This document shows positions 54,655-63,511 of a stretch of DNA of 64,000 nucleotides, one piece after another. The stretch lies in the NCBI RefSeq assembly GCF_018687495.1, contig NZ_CP061293.1:992001-1056000 (forward strand). Direction: 5' to 3'. Below the pieces are notes generated by a model that saw only the letters and a program-made list of their open reading frames with translations, had not been told where the DNA came from and did not search any database. Source of the DNA: Polynucleobacter sp. MWH-Svant-W18 (GTDB taxonomy: Bacteria; Pseudomonadota; Gammaproteobacteria; Burkholderiales; Burkholderiaceae). A program made the position numbers and the translations under genes. Within the stretch, counting starts at the first letter, position 1. Every line of letters starts with the position of its first letter.

Positions 54655-57600
54655 TTAGTGGATGATAAATAAATTCAAAGTAGACATGAGATTCACTGAC
54701 TCAAGACTTTCATAATAATTTTCAGTACTACGGGACCGACCCGCATTTGCTACACCAGAATTTCGTATCGATGGTACATCATCATAGGACTGAGCTAGGC
54801 TATCCCCACCCCGTATGACCGGTGCTGGCATCACTTCAGTGGCTACCCCAGGTGGAAACGCAGAAATATTTCCAGCAAAGGGATTTTGTCTCATCGCGGC
54901 AATCGCAGCAGGGTTATTGTTGACGGCATTGATACGATTGGCGTACTTACCCTCTCTTGGGGCATTCGGCTTGGTACCAGCCACAGGCTTATTTGAACCC
55001 TCTTTAGTTCCTGGCTTATCAGTGTTGCGTACGCCATTGGCGTATTTACTAACGTACTTGGTTGAGCCGGTAGTCGACTTAGTGCTGCCATCTTTACCAT
55101 CCACCTTGTCCGTACCATCCTTATTGGAGCCATATTTTCTTGACTCAGAGTTGGTTCCGTCCTTGTTACTTGAACCCTCCTTATTTGCACTCTCTCGTGC
55201 TGAAGAAGAGGGACGTGCTGGTGGTGGATTGGCCGCAGCTGGAGGTGGAGCCTCAGCGGGTGCATTGGGCGCTGCTGGCGGAGTCAACTGGATACTGCCA
55301 TCAGCCAAAACGCTCAAAGGTGCTGCTTTTGCTGGTGGTGCAGCCACCTCTCCTTTTGCAGCGGAAGGAGGGGCCTCTGGCGCCACAGGAGCTGCAGGGG
55401 CAACATTCGCCTCTTTAGTTGAAACTATATCTAATTTTGCTGGCGCTGGCTTTGCCACAGGAATACTAAATACTGCTGGTGGCGGAGCTGGAGGCGGTGG
55501 AGGTGGTGCAGTAACTACTGCGGGTGAAGTTGTGCCTGTTGCTGAGGTTCCTGTTGCTGAGGTGCCTGTTGCAGAGGTGCCTGTTGCAGAGGTGCCTGTT
55601 GCTGAGGTTCCTGTTGCTGAGGTGCCTGTTGCAGAGGTGCCTGTTGCAGAGGTGGCAGCACTAGCTGTGAGTGTGCCTTCATTTGCACTTACCTGTGAAG
55701 AGAAGCTAGTAATTTGTGATGATGAGATGGCTGAACTCATGATGATGGGGGTGATTGCCTGAGAATTAATGGTTTTACCCATGACACTGAAATAGCCAGA
55801 GCCACCAACATTAATAATGGTGTGCCCATCAACATTAGTAGAAAGCGTTGTTGTGTCACCTAACAATGCAATACCACCCACGGCACTACCGTTAGCATCA
55901 ATCTGAGAATTACTGATAGTAAGGTTATTGGTAGCTGTTAACGCAATATCACCACCCACTCCACCTGCAGCTTGTGCAGCTTGAATGATTGCATTAGAAA
56001 TTGATAGGTTCCCCGCCACTGTTGCCAGAATAATGGTGCCGCCACTTGTCAGGCTGGATGCGGAACCATTGGCCTGGATCATTAATTGCTGAGAAAGGGG
56101 GCTAGTCGAAGGCGGAAAGTAATCGATCGTTATTGCGTTTGCTGCAAGCAGTACAATTGTGCCGCCGTTACCACTAATAGTTCCGTTAGCCTGAATTAAG
56201 CCCTCTGAGTAAATAGAATCGTTTGCGGCGACCATAATTAAACCGCCCCCATGATCGCCATTGGCTTCCAATTTACTGCCTGCGCCAAGGTTGATGGTAT
56301 TAGCTAGCAACTTCATATTGCCAGCGGTACCACCTACCACTGAACTGGTAGTGGAAAGTCCACCAGAAACGTAAATGGCTTGAGCTAGCAACTCAATCGC
56401 ATAACCCAAGCTACCAGAGCTTGCTCCAAGTAGATCATTAAAAGCCCAAATCTTGCCTGAGATCCCCACGTTAATGGTTCCACCTTGAGCTTGTGCATAT
56501 ACAGCACCCGCCTGTATGGTGCTATTAATGTTAATAGTGCCGTTATCGGCGTAGAGGTATAGACTGGTTAAGGGATTGGATGAAAGTACATTGGCTAAAA
56601 AGCTGATTACCGCTGTGGAGCTCGATGCACAACTCCCGATAGGACCACACGCTGAGGTCATCGCATCTAAAGTCACATTGGTATTAGCCAGTGCATTAGT
56701 CAGCGCAATAGCTGCTGGTGCATCAATCACAATTGAAGTTGGATCGGTATACCAATTGCCATATTTGCCTTGAGGGGCTCTGGTATCAACCTCCAAACTC
56801 AGACCATAAATCACCCTACCCGCCGAGCTAGTTTCAATAAAACCACCATTACCGGATAACACACCGCCCATGGATTTGAGGATGCCAGCGACTGTGGTTT
56901 GCACTTGAGACCAAATTGCAATAACGCCACCGTTACCTGACTGGGTCGCTGACGCATCAATTAGTGCGCCCTCTTGGACAAGCACGGTTTGTGCGAGCTG
57001 ATGATTGATTGCTGCTTGGCTTGCGTTAGCTTTAACACCGGCTTGAGTTGGAGAGTTGATTTGCATGCCGCCAGATACTTGGGTGTTCGCTAAGCCAACA
57101 TTCACCTGTCCACCACCAGTTGCTCCGGTGGCTGTTGTCTTAGAGTTGGTCACCAGCGTAATGTCACTACCCACGAGATTAATTTGGCCGCCTTCTGCAG
57201 CCTTACTATTGGCGCTCAATTTGCCAGCTTGGTTCACGGTATTGGCAACCAGCTCTATAACACCGCCGTTATTGACGGCAGAGCTTGCTGATATACGGCC
57301 CGTATTTTTGATAACGCCGGCCATCAATTGGTTTGCCGCACCTGCTGCAAGTACAACCAGGCCGCCATTCACCTCAACGACTCGCTTATTTTCAATCAGG
57401 CCGTTATAGGTGGCAATATCTACCTTGATACTGACCAGTGAATTGCCCTTAAAGTCCAAGGTTACTTGCTCACCCGAAGCCATGGCAACGGTGCCCGAGC
57501 CCTTTTTGGCTAACAAGTAGCCTTCATTACGGACTTCAGGAGCAAGTAAGGCAATGTAACCACCCTCAACATTGGTTTTGATTTTGCCTTCGTTAATCAC

Positions 57601-58149
57601 TGCCCCAGTGCCATTGCCTTTGAATGTCGACTTACCATCCATAAAATCTTTATCGGCGATATTCATGGTGCTGGCAACTACACCAGCGGCATTCACCTCT
57701 GCGCCCCTACCGAAAGTCACACCATTGGGATTAACAAATATCACTTGGCCATTTGCCTTGATTGCGCCATCGATCATCGATTGAGTAGCGCCAGTCACGC
57801 GATTGAGCGTCACCGCACTTGCATTGGGTTGATTGAAATTGACTGTCGCATTCTTGCCGACATTAAAACTATCCCAATTGATCACTGCACGTTGTGAACT
57901 CTGGTTCACATTCATCGTGGCAGTAGTTGGGGTTTGTGTTTGGGAAATCGTTGCGCTACCAGCAACCACTTGGCCGTTGGTCGGCAATGCAGTTGGTGCT
58001 GGTGCTAATGGGGCTGCCTGAATTACGCCAGGCAGGCAAGCCAGAAAAAAAGAAAGTGTTGATACCTGCTTAATCGCTGAGGAAAAAGTAAAGCACAACC
58101 CAGCAAGAGAACGACGGGATGAAATCCCCTTAGCAGTAGTCAAAATCAT
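54655..58149 (-). CDS. TpsA-type exoprotein (filamentous haemagglutinin N-terminal domain)
   Basis: A 1164-residue secreted protein of two-partner secretion. Signal peptide about 1-45, then the TPS secretion domain with NQPN (106-109) and NPNG (140-143), followed by beta-helix-like repeats (ANGGVIEL-type) to about residue 810. Residues 832-872 are eight GTSAT pentapeptides, then proline/alanine-rich and lysine/glycine/serine-rich low-complexity stretches to the C-terminus, which ends SVNLMSTLNLFIIH. The likely exporter is the TpsB at 30267-32033. First gene of the five-gene minus-strand operon; a tRNA-Leu gene lies 112 bases upstream. Confidence 0.9.
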   Translation of the reverse strand: MILTTAKGISSRRSLAGLCFTFSSAIKQVSTLSFFLACLPGVIQAAPLAPAPTALPTNGQVVAGSATISQTQTPTTATMNVNQSSQRAVINWDSFNVGKNATVNFNQPNASAVTLNRVTGATQSMIDGAIKANGQVIFVNPNGVTFGRGAEVNAAGVVASTMNIADKDFMDGKSTFKGNGTGAVINEGKIKTNVEGGYIALLAPEVRNEGYLLAKKGSGTVAMASGEQVTLDFKGNSLVSIKVDIATYNGLIENKRVVEVNGGLVVLAAGAANQLMAGVIKNTGRISASSAVNNGGVIELVANTVNQAGKLSANSKAAEGGQINLVGSDITLVTNSKTTATGATGGGQVNVGLANTQVSGGMQINSPTQAGVKANASQAAINHQLAQTVLVQEGALIDASATQSGNGGVIAIWSQVQTTVAGILKSMGGVLSGNGGFIETSSAGRVIYGLSLEVDTRAPQGKYGNWYTDPTSIVIDAPAAIALTNALANTNVTLDAMTSACGPIGSCASSSTAVISFLANVLSSNPLTSLYLYADNGTININSTIQAGAVYAQAQGGTINVGISGKIWAFNDLLGASSGSLGYAIELLAQAIYVSGGLSTTSSVVGGTAGNMKLLANTINLGAGSKLEANGDHGGGLIMVAANDSIYSEGLIQANGTISGNGGTIVLLAANAITIDYFPPSTSPLSQQLMIQANGSASSLTSGGTIILATVAGNLSISNAIIQAAQAAGGVGGDIALTATNNLTISNSQIDANGSAVGGIALLGDTTTLSTNVDGHTIINVGGSGYFSVMGKTINSQAITPIIMSSAISSSQITSFSSQVSANEGTLTASAATSATGTSATGTSATGTSATGTSATGTSATGTSATGTSATGTTSPAVVTAPPPPPPAPPPAVFSIPVAKPAPAKLDIVSTKEANVAPAAPVAPEAPPSAAKGEVAAPPAKAAPLSVLADGSIQLTPPAAPNAPAEAPPPAAANPPPARPSSSARESANKEGSSNKDGTNSESRKYGSNKDGTDKVDGKDGSTKSTTGSTKYVSKYANGVRNTDKPGTKEGSNKPVAGTKPNAPREGKYANRINAVNNNPAAIAAMRQNPFAGNISAFPPGVATEVMPAPVIRGGDSLAQSYDDVPSIRNSGVANAGRSRSTENYYESLESVNLMSTLNLFIIH
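55535..55654. repeat. 15-bp tandem repeat, eight copies, with exact 60-bp duplication
   Basis: Unit CCTGTTGC[T/A]GAGGT[T/G] on the plus strand, eight copies in a row, in frame with tpsA and encoding GTSAT pentapeptides. Copies 1-4 (55535-55594) and 5-8 (55595-55654) are identical in the order of their variants, so the last change was a 60-base tandem duplication. Copy number can vary without breaking the frame. Confidence 0.95.
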
Positions 58150-58261
58150 ATAAAGAGTTGCTTACCCCCTGATTTTACGAAGATTTATCGTATAAATGGG
58201 GGCGGGAATGCCTAAAATCAAGGCAAAAAGCTGCAATTTAAGGGGAAATATGGTCTAAAGA

Positions 58262-58350
58262 TGGTGCCCGAGGCCGGAATCGAACCGGCACGACTTTTTT
58301 GAGTCGGCAGATTTTAAATCTGCTGTGTCTACCGATTTCACCACTCGGGC
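58262..58350 (-). tRNA. tRNA-Leu (anticodon TAA)
   Basis: An 89-base class II tRNA with acceptor GCCCGAG, anticodon stem-loop GCAGA-TTTAAAA-TCTGC giving TAA, variable arm GACTCAAAAAAGTC, T-loop GTTCGATTC and encoded CCA. Reads UUA and UUG. Upstream of tpsA on the same strand with no clear terminator between. Confidence 0.97.
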
Positions 58351-58394
58351 TCGCACCAGCAGCAAAGCAGTGCTAATAAATCAAGACAAGGCAA

Positions 58395-58403
58395 ATTTTA
58401 GCA
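58395..58403 (-). promoter_or_regulatory. extended -10 candidate for tRNA-Leu
   Basis: Minus-strand TGCTAAAAT, an extended -10 box about 45 bases before the tRNA. No clear -35. Assignment by position. Confidence 0.35.
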
Positions 58404-58482
58404 TGCGAGGACCAAAGGCCTCGGCAAGCCGCGCTTGAAAGGTTTCGGACTCCTGAAATCTAATGCCACTAAACTAGCGCTC

Positions 58483-60942
58483 ATGAAATATCTTGGCAAA
58501 TTGAGTGGCTTCGCAAGGCTAATGCGGCCGGTCTTTTTGATCCTCGGCATTGCCGTGATTACTTGTGTTGCAGTTGTTACGGTCTATTTAATTTCCGCCC
58601 ACACTACCTCTTCCGGTAAAAGAAGCATCAAGAGCATTGGAGACTCAGTCACCATTACTTTTGACGAAGCTGATATTCCGCACATCAAAGCCAAGAGTCA
58701 AGCTGATGCTTTATTTGCATTAGGTTACTTACATGCTTCTGAACGCTCCTGGCAAATGGAAATCAATCGTCGTCTCGCTAGTGGCCGCCTCTCTGAAATT
58801 CTGGGAAGCGATACAGTGAAGATTGATCGCTTCATGCGCACTCTCGGTATTAAGCGTGCCGCTGAACAACAATTTGATCGTCACTCAGTAGGTACCAAGC
58901 GCTTGTTGCAAGCGTATGCAGATGGAGTGAATGCTGGCAATGCGCACTTAGGTTGGGCCCTACCAATAGAATATTTTTTAACAGGCTCTAAGCCTGGGCA
59001 CTGGTCACCTACTGACAGCATCGCATGGATGTTGATGATGGACTTTGACCTTGGTGGAAATTGGAGCAAAGAGTTGCAGCGCTTAGAGCTTTCTCAATTT
59101 TTGACAACAAAACAAGTCTGGGATGTTCTGCCCCCTTATATCCAGGGTGAACCTGTTACCAACGTCGACTTTTCGAAGATGTATCGTGACTTAGGCGTCT
59201 ATCCAGCAAGCGTCAAGGGTTCTAGCAGCCAGTCTCACAAACTACCCGCAAATGACCTGAGTGCGAATGATTTACCTGGTGGTAAAGATGGCATTGGCTC
59301 CAATAACTGGGCCTTAAGTGGAAAGCTCACAGCTAGCGGAAAACCTTTGTTGGCAAACGATCCTCATCTCGGTTTGTCGGCGCCGGCAATTTGGTATTTT
59401 GCTCATCTCGATGCGCCTGGCATGAATGTCATTGGAGGCACTCTCCCCGGTATACCAGCAATTATTTTAGGCCGCACCGATCAATTTGCATGGAGCTTTA
59501 CGAATACCAATCCTGATGTGCAAGATTTATATATAGAGCGGATCGACTCACAAAACCCTGGAATGTATCAAGGGCCTCAAGGGCTTATGCCTTTTAAAGT
59601 TCGCCAAGAGATTATTGATGTGAAAGGTGAGCCCTCGATCACCTTTATCGTTAAAGAAACTCGGCATGGTCCTGTGATTTCGGATGCGTACGCCCGGGCT
59701 AAAAGATCGATCGATACCGATCGCTTTGCTTTAGCACTGCGCTGGAATGCACTAGACGTTGAGAACCATTCTATGGATGGCATCTTGGAAATGAATCGCT
59801 CTAAAGATTTAAATGCGTTCAAACAAGCCTTACGAAATATTTTTGCGCCCATGCAAAACATTGTGATGGCAGATATTGATGGCAATATTGCCTATCAAGC
59901 TGCTGGTGTAGCACCAAAGCGAACCCTGCATCAGGGGCTTTATGGTGTTGCACCTGCCCTGGGTTGGGACAAACAATATGATTGGACGGGCTATGTTCCT
60001 TATGATCAACTGCCTGCCAGCAATAATCCAGAGCAAGGCTGGATTGCCACAGCCAACCAAAGAATTATTGCCGCCAACGATCCCAATCCTTTAACTGCTG
60101 ACTGGGACTTGCCCACTCGCTATAACCGCATCGTTGAACTGATTCAAGGAAAGTCTATGCATGATCTTGATTCAATGAAAGCCATGCAAGCTGATACCCT
60201 GTCCTTAGGCGCAACTCCACTATTAGACTTATTTAAATCCACCACTTCTTCACATCCTTTGGCGGCGCAAGCGCTAGCAGTTAGCAAGGATTTCAATGGC
60301 GACATGAAGATCGATAGCCCTGGTGCATTGATCTTTAATGTATGGGCGGATCAACTGACCCGCAATCTCTTTTCCAGACTCGGTTACTTATTTACTGACC
60401 AATATGGTGCACGAAGTTATCGCGCTGCATTAACTGAACAAGTTCAAAATCCCAATAGCCCGTGGTGCGATGACCCCAAAACACCTCAAGTAGAGTCTTG
60501 CCAAGATGCTTCGAACAATGCATTTGATAAAGCCCTTACTTATCTCAGTAAAGAATATGGCAGCAATCCCCAGCAATGGTCTTGGGGCAATGCGCATATT
60601 GCTGTCTCTGAACATCGACCACTAGGCAAAGTTCCTGTGCTTGGCAGATTCTTTAATATTCAAACCCCTTTTCCGGGTGACAGCTTTACTGTCAATGTAG
60701 GTCGATTGGAGTTAAATAATCCGAACAACCCTTATCAAACCTTACAAGCGCCCAGCATGCGTACGATCTATGACTTATCTGATCTAGAGAAGTCCCTCTT
60801 CATCTACCCTACCGGTCAATCTGGCTGGGTTCAGAGCAAGCTCTATCGCAATCTCAACTCACTGTGGGCAAAAAATGAATATTTGCCTTTACAAATGAAG
60901 CCCGCAAGCACCAAACGTCAGCTCGAACTCAATAGTCAATAA
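58483..60942 (+). CDS. penicillin acylase family protein
   Basis: An 819-residue Ntn-hydrolase precursor. An N-terminal hydrophobic segment (residues about 12-38) is a signal or anchor. The autocatalytic site is G-S273-N-N-W; the serine becomes the N-terminal nucleophile of the beta chain. DPHLGLSAPAIWYFAHL and the WIATANQRI segment follow, as in penicillin/acyl-homoserine-lactone acylases. Substrate could be a beta-lactam, an acyl-homoserine lactone or another amide; sequence does not decide. Starts at 58435 or 58522 are possible. Confidence 0.9.
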   Translation: MKYLGKLSGFARLMRPVFLILGIAVITCVAVVTVYLISAHTTSSGKRSIKSIGDSVTITFDEADIPHIKAKSQADALFALGYLHASERSWQMEINRRLASGRLSEILGSDTVKIDRFMRTLGIKRAAEQQFDRHSVGTKRLLQAYADGVNAGNAHLGWALPIEYFLTGSKPGHWSPTDSIAWMLMMDFDLGGNWSKELQRLELSQFLTTKQVWDVLPPYIQGEPVTNVDFSKMYRDLGVYPASVKGSSSQSHKLPANDLSANDLPGGKDGIGSNNWALSGKLTASGKPLLANDPHLGLSAPAIWYFAHLDAPGMNVIGGTLPGIPAIILGRTDQFAWSFTNTNPDVQDLYIERIDSQNPGMYQGPQGLMPFKVRQEIIDVKGEPSITFIVKETRHGPVISDAYARAKRSIDTDRFALALRWNALDVENHSMDGILEMNRSKDLNAFKQALRNIFAPMQNIVMADIDGNIAYQAAGVAPKRTLHQGLYGVAPALGWDKQYDWTGYVPYDQLPASNNPEQGWIATANQRIIAANDPNPLTADWDLPTRYNRIVELIQGKSMHDLDSMKAMQADTLSLGATPLLDLFKSTTSSHPLAAQALAVSKDFNGDMKIDSPGALIFNVWADQLTRNLFSRLGYLFTDQYGARSYRAALTEQVQNPNSPWCDDPKTPQVESCQDASNNAFDKALTYLSKEYGSNPQQWSWGNAHIAVSEHRPLGKVPVLGRFFNIQTPFPGDSFTVNVGRLELNNPNNPYQTLQAPSMRTIYDLSDLEKSLFIYPTGQSGWVQSKLYRNLNSLWAKNEYLPLQMKPASTKRQLELNSQ

Positions 60943-61028
60943 AAGTTCGTAAAATGAAAAAGAAGCTGTTTAGAATGCTTTATGAAGTTTGATTAATACA
61001 CACTAGCCACTATTGAGGACATATCCCC

Positions 61029-61442
61029 ATGAAAACCATTCGCTCACTCGCAACTGCTACCCTCGTTCTGGTAGCGATGTCTCCACTTAGCAATGCTTTT
61101 GCAGAATGGAAAGAGTTAGGCTCTAACGCAGTCATGGTGGTTTATGTCGATCTTGATACGATTCGAGATAGCGGTGAAAAAGCACAAATTATGTCCATGT
61201 TGGATTTCAAAAAGCCTGGAGTAAATCCAAATAACAAACAAACTGTTAATTCTATTGTTGGCCTCAATGAATACAACTGCCCTGAAATTAGTTATCGTCC
61301 AATCGCGTTTAACGAATTTTCTGGGAAAAAAGGCACAGGCAAAGTAGTGTCAGATAACAATACGCCGGATAGCCAGTTTGAACCCGTCATCAATGAATCA
61401 TGGACAGCTGGAGTATTTAATGTTGTCTGCCAGAGACGATAG
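61029..61442 (+). CDS. surface-adhesin protein E-like secreted protein
   Basis: A 137-residue protein with a signal peptide (cleavage after AFA, residue 25). The mature part, EWKELGSNAVMVVYVDLDTIRDSG and a final C-x-x-x pattern (NEYNCPEI, FNVVCQRR), matches the surface-adhesin protein E domain family. Two cysteines could form a disulfide. Its last 23 bases overlap the next gene. Confidence 0.78.
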   Translation: MKTIRSLATATLVLVAMSPLSNAFAEWKELGSNAVMVVYVDLDTIRDSGEKAQIMSMLDFKKPGVNPNNKQTVNSIVGLNEYNCPEISYRPIAFNEFSGKKGTGKVVSDNNTPDSQFEPVINESWTAGVFNVVCQRR

Positions 61443-61806
61443 GCTTCACTCGAGGTTTTGGGTAGCACTTCTTACCTGCAGTAGCTTCCTTTGCATCCAG
61501 GGATGTGTTGCACCGATTGCTGCGGTGGGGGCTTCAGGCTCTGCAGCGGCGAGTTCAGTTGGCACTGCTGCTGCAGGCACTGCAGCAGCCTATCCTGTCA
61601 CTGCAACCAGCCTAGCATCTAGCGCAGTAACCGGCAAGTCTCCTCTTGAACACGCTGCATCTGCTGCCACTAAAAAAGAATGTAACTTTTTAAATCCTTT
61701 GAGCTCCAAACCGATTTGCGTTGAAGTGACCGTACCGCCAATTACCGATAACAGCACACCACTATTAGGTCCAGCTGACTTATCCCCAGATCTAGCCAAG
61801 CAATAG
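61420..61806 (+). CDS. putative lipoprotein, Ala/Ser/Thr-rich
   Basis: A 128-residue protein starting at the ATG at 61420, inside the preceding gene. A hydrophobic segment ends CIQGC, a lipobox-like site although glutamine at -2 is unusual. The mature part is alanine/serine/threonine-rich (SGSAAASSVGTAAAGTAAA), then KECNFLNPLSSKPICVEV with a cysteine pair. No family recognised. Probably translated through coupling to the adhesin-E-like gene. Confidence 0.6.
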   Translation: MLSARDDRLHSRFWVALLTCSSFLCIQGCVAPIAAVGASGSAAASSVGTAAAGTAAAYPVTATSLASSAVTGKSPLEHAASAATKKECNFLNPLSSKPICVEVTVPPITDNSTPLLGPADLSPDLAKQ

Positions 61807-61864
61807 AGACTTTTAGCCGTAAGAGACTAAAATTGCGCTTTACCCGATTATTACTGCTCTAGCT

Positions 61865-62719
61865 ATGACCACAGAAAACTATTACCTCACCCTCACCTGC
61901 CCCAATAAGCCCGGCATTGTGGCCGCAGTGTCTACTTATATTTTTCAAGCTGGTGGCGATATTGAGGAAGCCCAGCAATTCGATGACAAAGCCTCAAAAC
62001 GTTTCTTCATGCGCGTCAGCTTTAGCTGTCCTACCGATGCCAACACTTTGCGATCTGGTTTTGTAGAAATCGCTAAACGGTTTGAGCTCACTTGGGAATT
62101 GCGTGCAGTGAAAGATCTGAAGCGTGTTCTCATCATGGCTTCGAAACTTGATCATTGCTTAGTAGATTTACTGTATCGTTGGCGCATTGGTGAATTGCCG
62201 ATGATTATCTGCGGGATTGTTTCCAATCATCCGCGTGAGGTTTATGCCAGCATCGACTTTGCAGACATTCCTTTTTACCATTTACCCGTTACCGCAGAAA
62301 CTAAGCCCGCTCAAGAAGCAAAACTCCTAGAGATCGTTGCGCAATCTAAAGTGGACATGGTGATACTGGCCCGCTATATGCAAATTTTGTCAGATGACTT
62401 ATCAAGCAAACTCTCTGGCCGCTGCATCAACGTACATCATTCATTCTTACCGAGCTTCAAAGGTGCCAAACCTTATCACCAGGCGCATGCCCGTGGCATT
62501 AAGCTGATTGGCGCTACTGCCCACTTTGTGACCAGTGATTTGGATGAAGGCCCAATCATTGAGCAAGACGTGACACGTGTGACGCATGGTGATACACCAG
62601 AGGATTTAGTGCGCAAAGGACGTGACTTGGAGCGTACTGTGCTTTCTCGCGCACTGCGGTACTACTTGCATGATCGTGTCCTAATTAACGGTGCTACATC
62701 AGTCGTCTTCTCCGACTAA
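61865..62719 (+). CDS. purU: formyltetrahydrofolate deformylase
   Basis: Hydrolyses 10-formyl-tetrahydrofolate to formate and tetrahydrofolate. The 284 residues have an N-terminal ACT domain (LTLTCPNKPGIVAAVSTYIFQAGG) and a C-terminal formyl-hydrolase domain with NVHHSFLPSFKGAKPYHQAHARG. Its formate can feed the formate dehydrogenase encoded elsewhere in the window. Convergent with soxA, six bases apart. Confidence 0.96.
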   Translation: MTTENYYLTLTCPNKPGIVAAVSTYIFQAGGDIEEAQQFDDKASKRFFMRVSFSCPTDANTLRSGFVEIAKRFELTWELRAVKDLKRVLIMASKLDHCLVDLLYRWRIGELPMIICGIVSNHPREVYASIDFADIPFYHLPVTAETKPAQEAKLLEIVAQSKVDMVILARYMQILSDDLSSKLSGRCINVHHSFLPSFKGAKPYHQAHARGIKLIGATAHFVTSDLDEGPIIEQDVTRVTHGDTPEDLVRKGRDLERTVLSRALRYYLHDRVLINGATSVVFSD

Positions 62720-62725
62720 TCAGCT

Positions 62726-63505
62726 CTAGGGTCTAACGCCGGGGGCTTCTAGAGGCATTCCTCTGGCGCGCCACATCAGAAACAGCTCTAGCTGAGCCAT
62801 TTCTGGAGAGCCATAGTCAAACTGTTGTGCACGAACGCCGCTCATGCAATTGCGTAAGCGTCGTTGTAAAGAACCTAAGGTTTGCCACTCTAAGCGATAA
62901 ATCGGATAGGCATTGGGATGCCCCTGTGGAATTGGGCTACCACCAAGCTTTAAACCTGCTCGCTCCTCATGACACTGAGCGCACGATAAATTGAGTTGAC
63001 CCATGCGTTCATTAAACCAACGGCGCCCTTGTTTTAGGTCTGGCTGATTCTGGGCGGTTTCTTTTACGGCAATCGGCATCCCTTTAGATTGAATCGCGAT
63101 GTAAGCAGTTAGTGATAGCAGATCTTTACTCTCGTATAGAAACGCAGAAGCACCTTGCGCACCTACACGGCATTGATTTATTTGACCCTCTAAGGTTTGA
63201 AGTTTGTCTTTGATCATTTTTGGGTATTGGGCTGCAACGCCTCGCATGGATTTTTTAGCATCGCCATGACAACTACTGCAAGCAATATTCTTCTCCCCTG
63301 CTTTACTCTGCCAAAGACTCTCGCCTTCAGCAACCCAAAACATGGCTGGATTAAGAGAGGGATCGTCTTGCATCGCCTGATTTTCAGGGGACATCAATGC
63401 GTAGCTCGACTGTTTCTGGGCCTGAATCTCAACAGCCCTTGCATTTACTGATAGTAAGAGTGCGCTGCACATCAGACCAAGATACAGGCAGCGTTTTTTA
63501 CTCAC
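62726..63505 (-). CDS. soxA: SoxA, dihaem c-type cytochrome of thiosulfate oxidation
   Basis: With SoxX, attaches thiosulfate to the SoxYZ carrier. The 259 residues have a signal peptide (1-24) and two haem sites, C76-SS-C79-H80 and C175-AQ-C178-H179; C112 and C220 (RNC-MSG) are placed like the cysteine haem ligands of SoxA, the second being the catalytic one. Dihaem type. Third gene of a soxY-soxZ-soxA run; other sox genes would lie beyond the window end. Confidence 0.92.
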   Translation of the reverse strand: MSKKRCLYLGLMCSALLLSVNARAVEIQAQKQSSYALMSPENQAMQDDPSLNPAMFWVAEGESLWQSKAGEKNIACSSCHGDAKKSMRGVAAQYPKMIKDKLQTLEGQINQCRVGAQGASAFLYESKDLLSLTAYIAIQSKGMPIAVKETAQNQPDLKQGRRWFNERMGQLNLSCAQCHEERAGLKLGGSPIPQGHPNAYPIYRLEWQTLGSLQRRLRNCMSGVRAQQFDYGSPEMAQLELFLMWRARGMPLEAPGVRP

Positions 63506-63511
63506 GATATC

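Noticed and set aside
55535-55654. Tandem repeat considered as a CRISPR array
   Set aside because: Units are 15 bases with no spacers, in frame with tpsA; it is a coding minisatellite.
54815-55762. Long plus-strand frame of 315 codons opposite the end of tpsA
   Set aside because: Its Val/Ala/Pro/Gly-rich sequence is the mirror of the tpsA repeats and low-complexity coding; tpsA has the signal peptide, TPS motifs and operon position.
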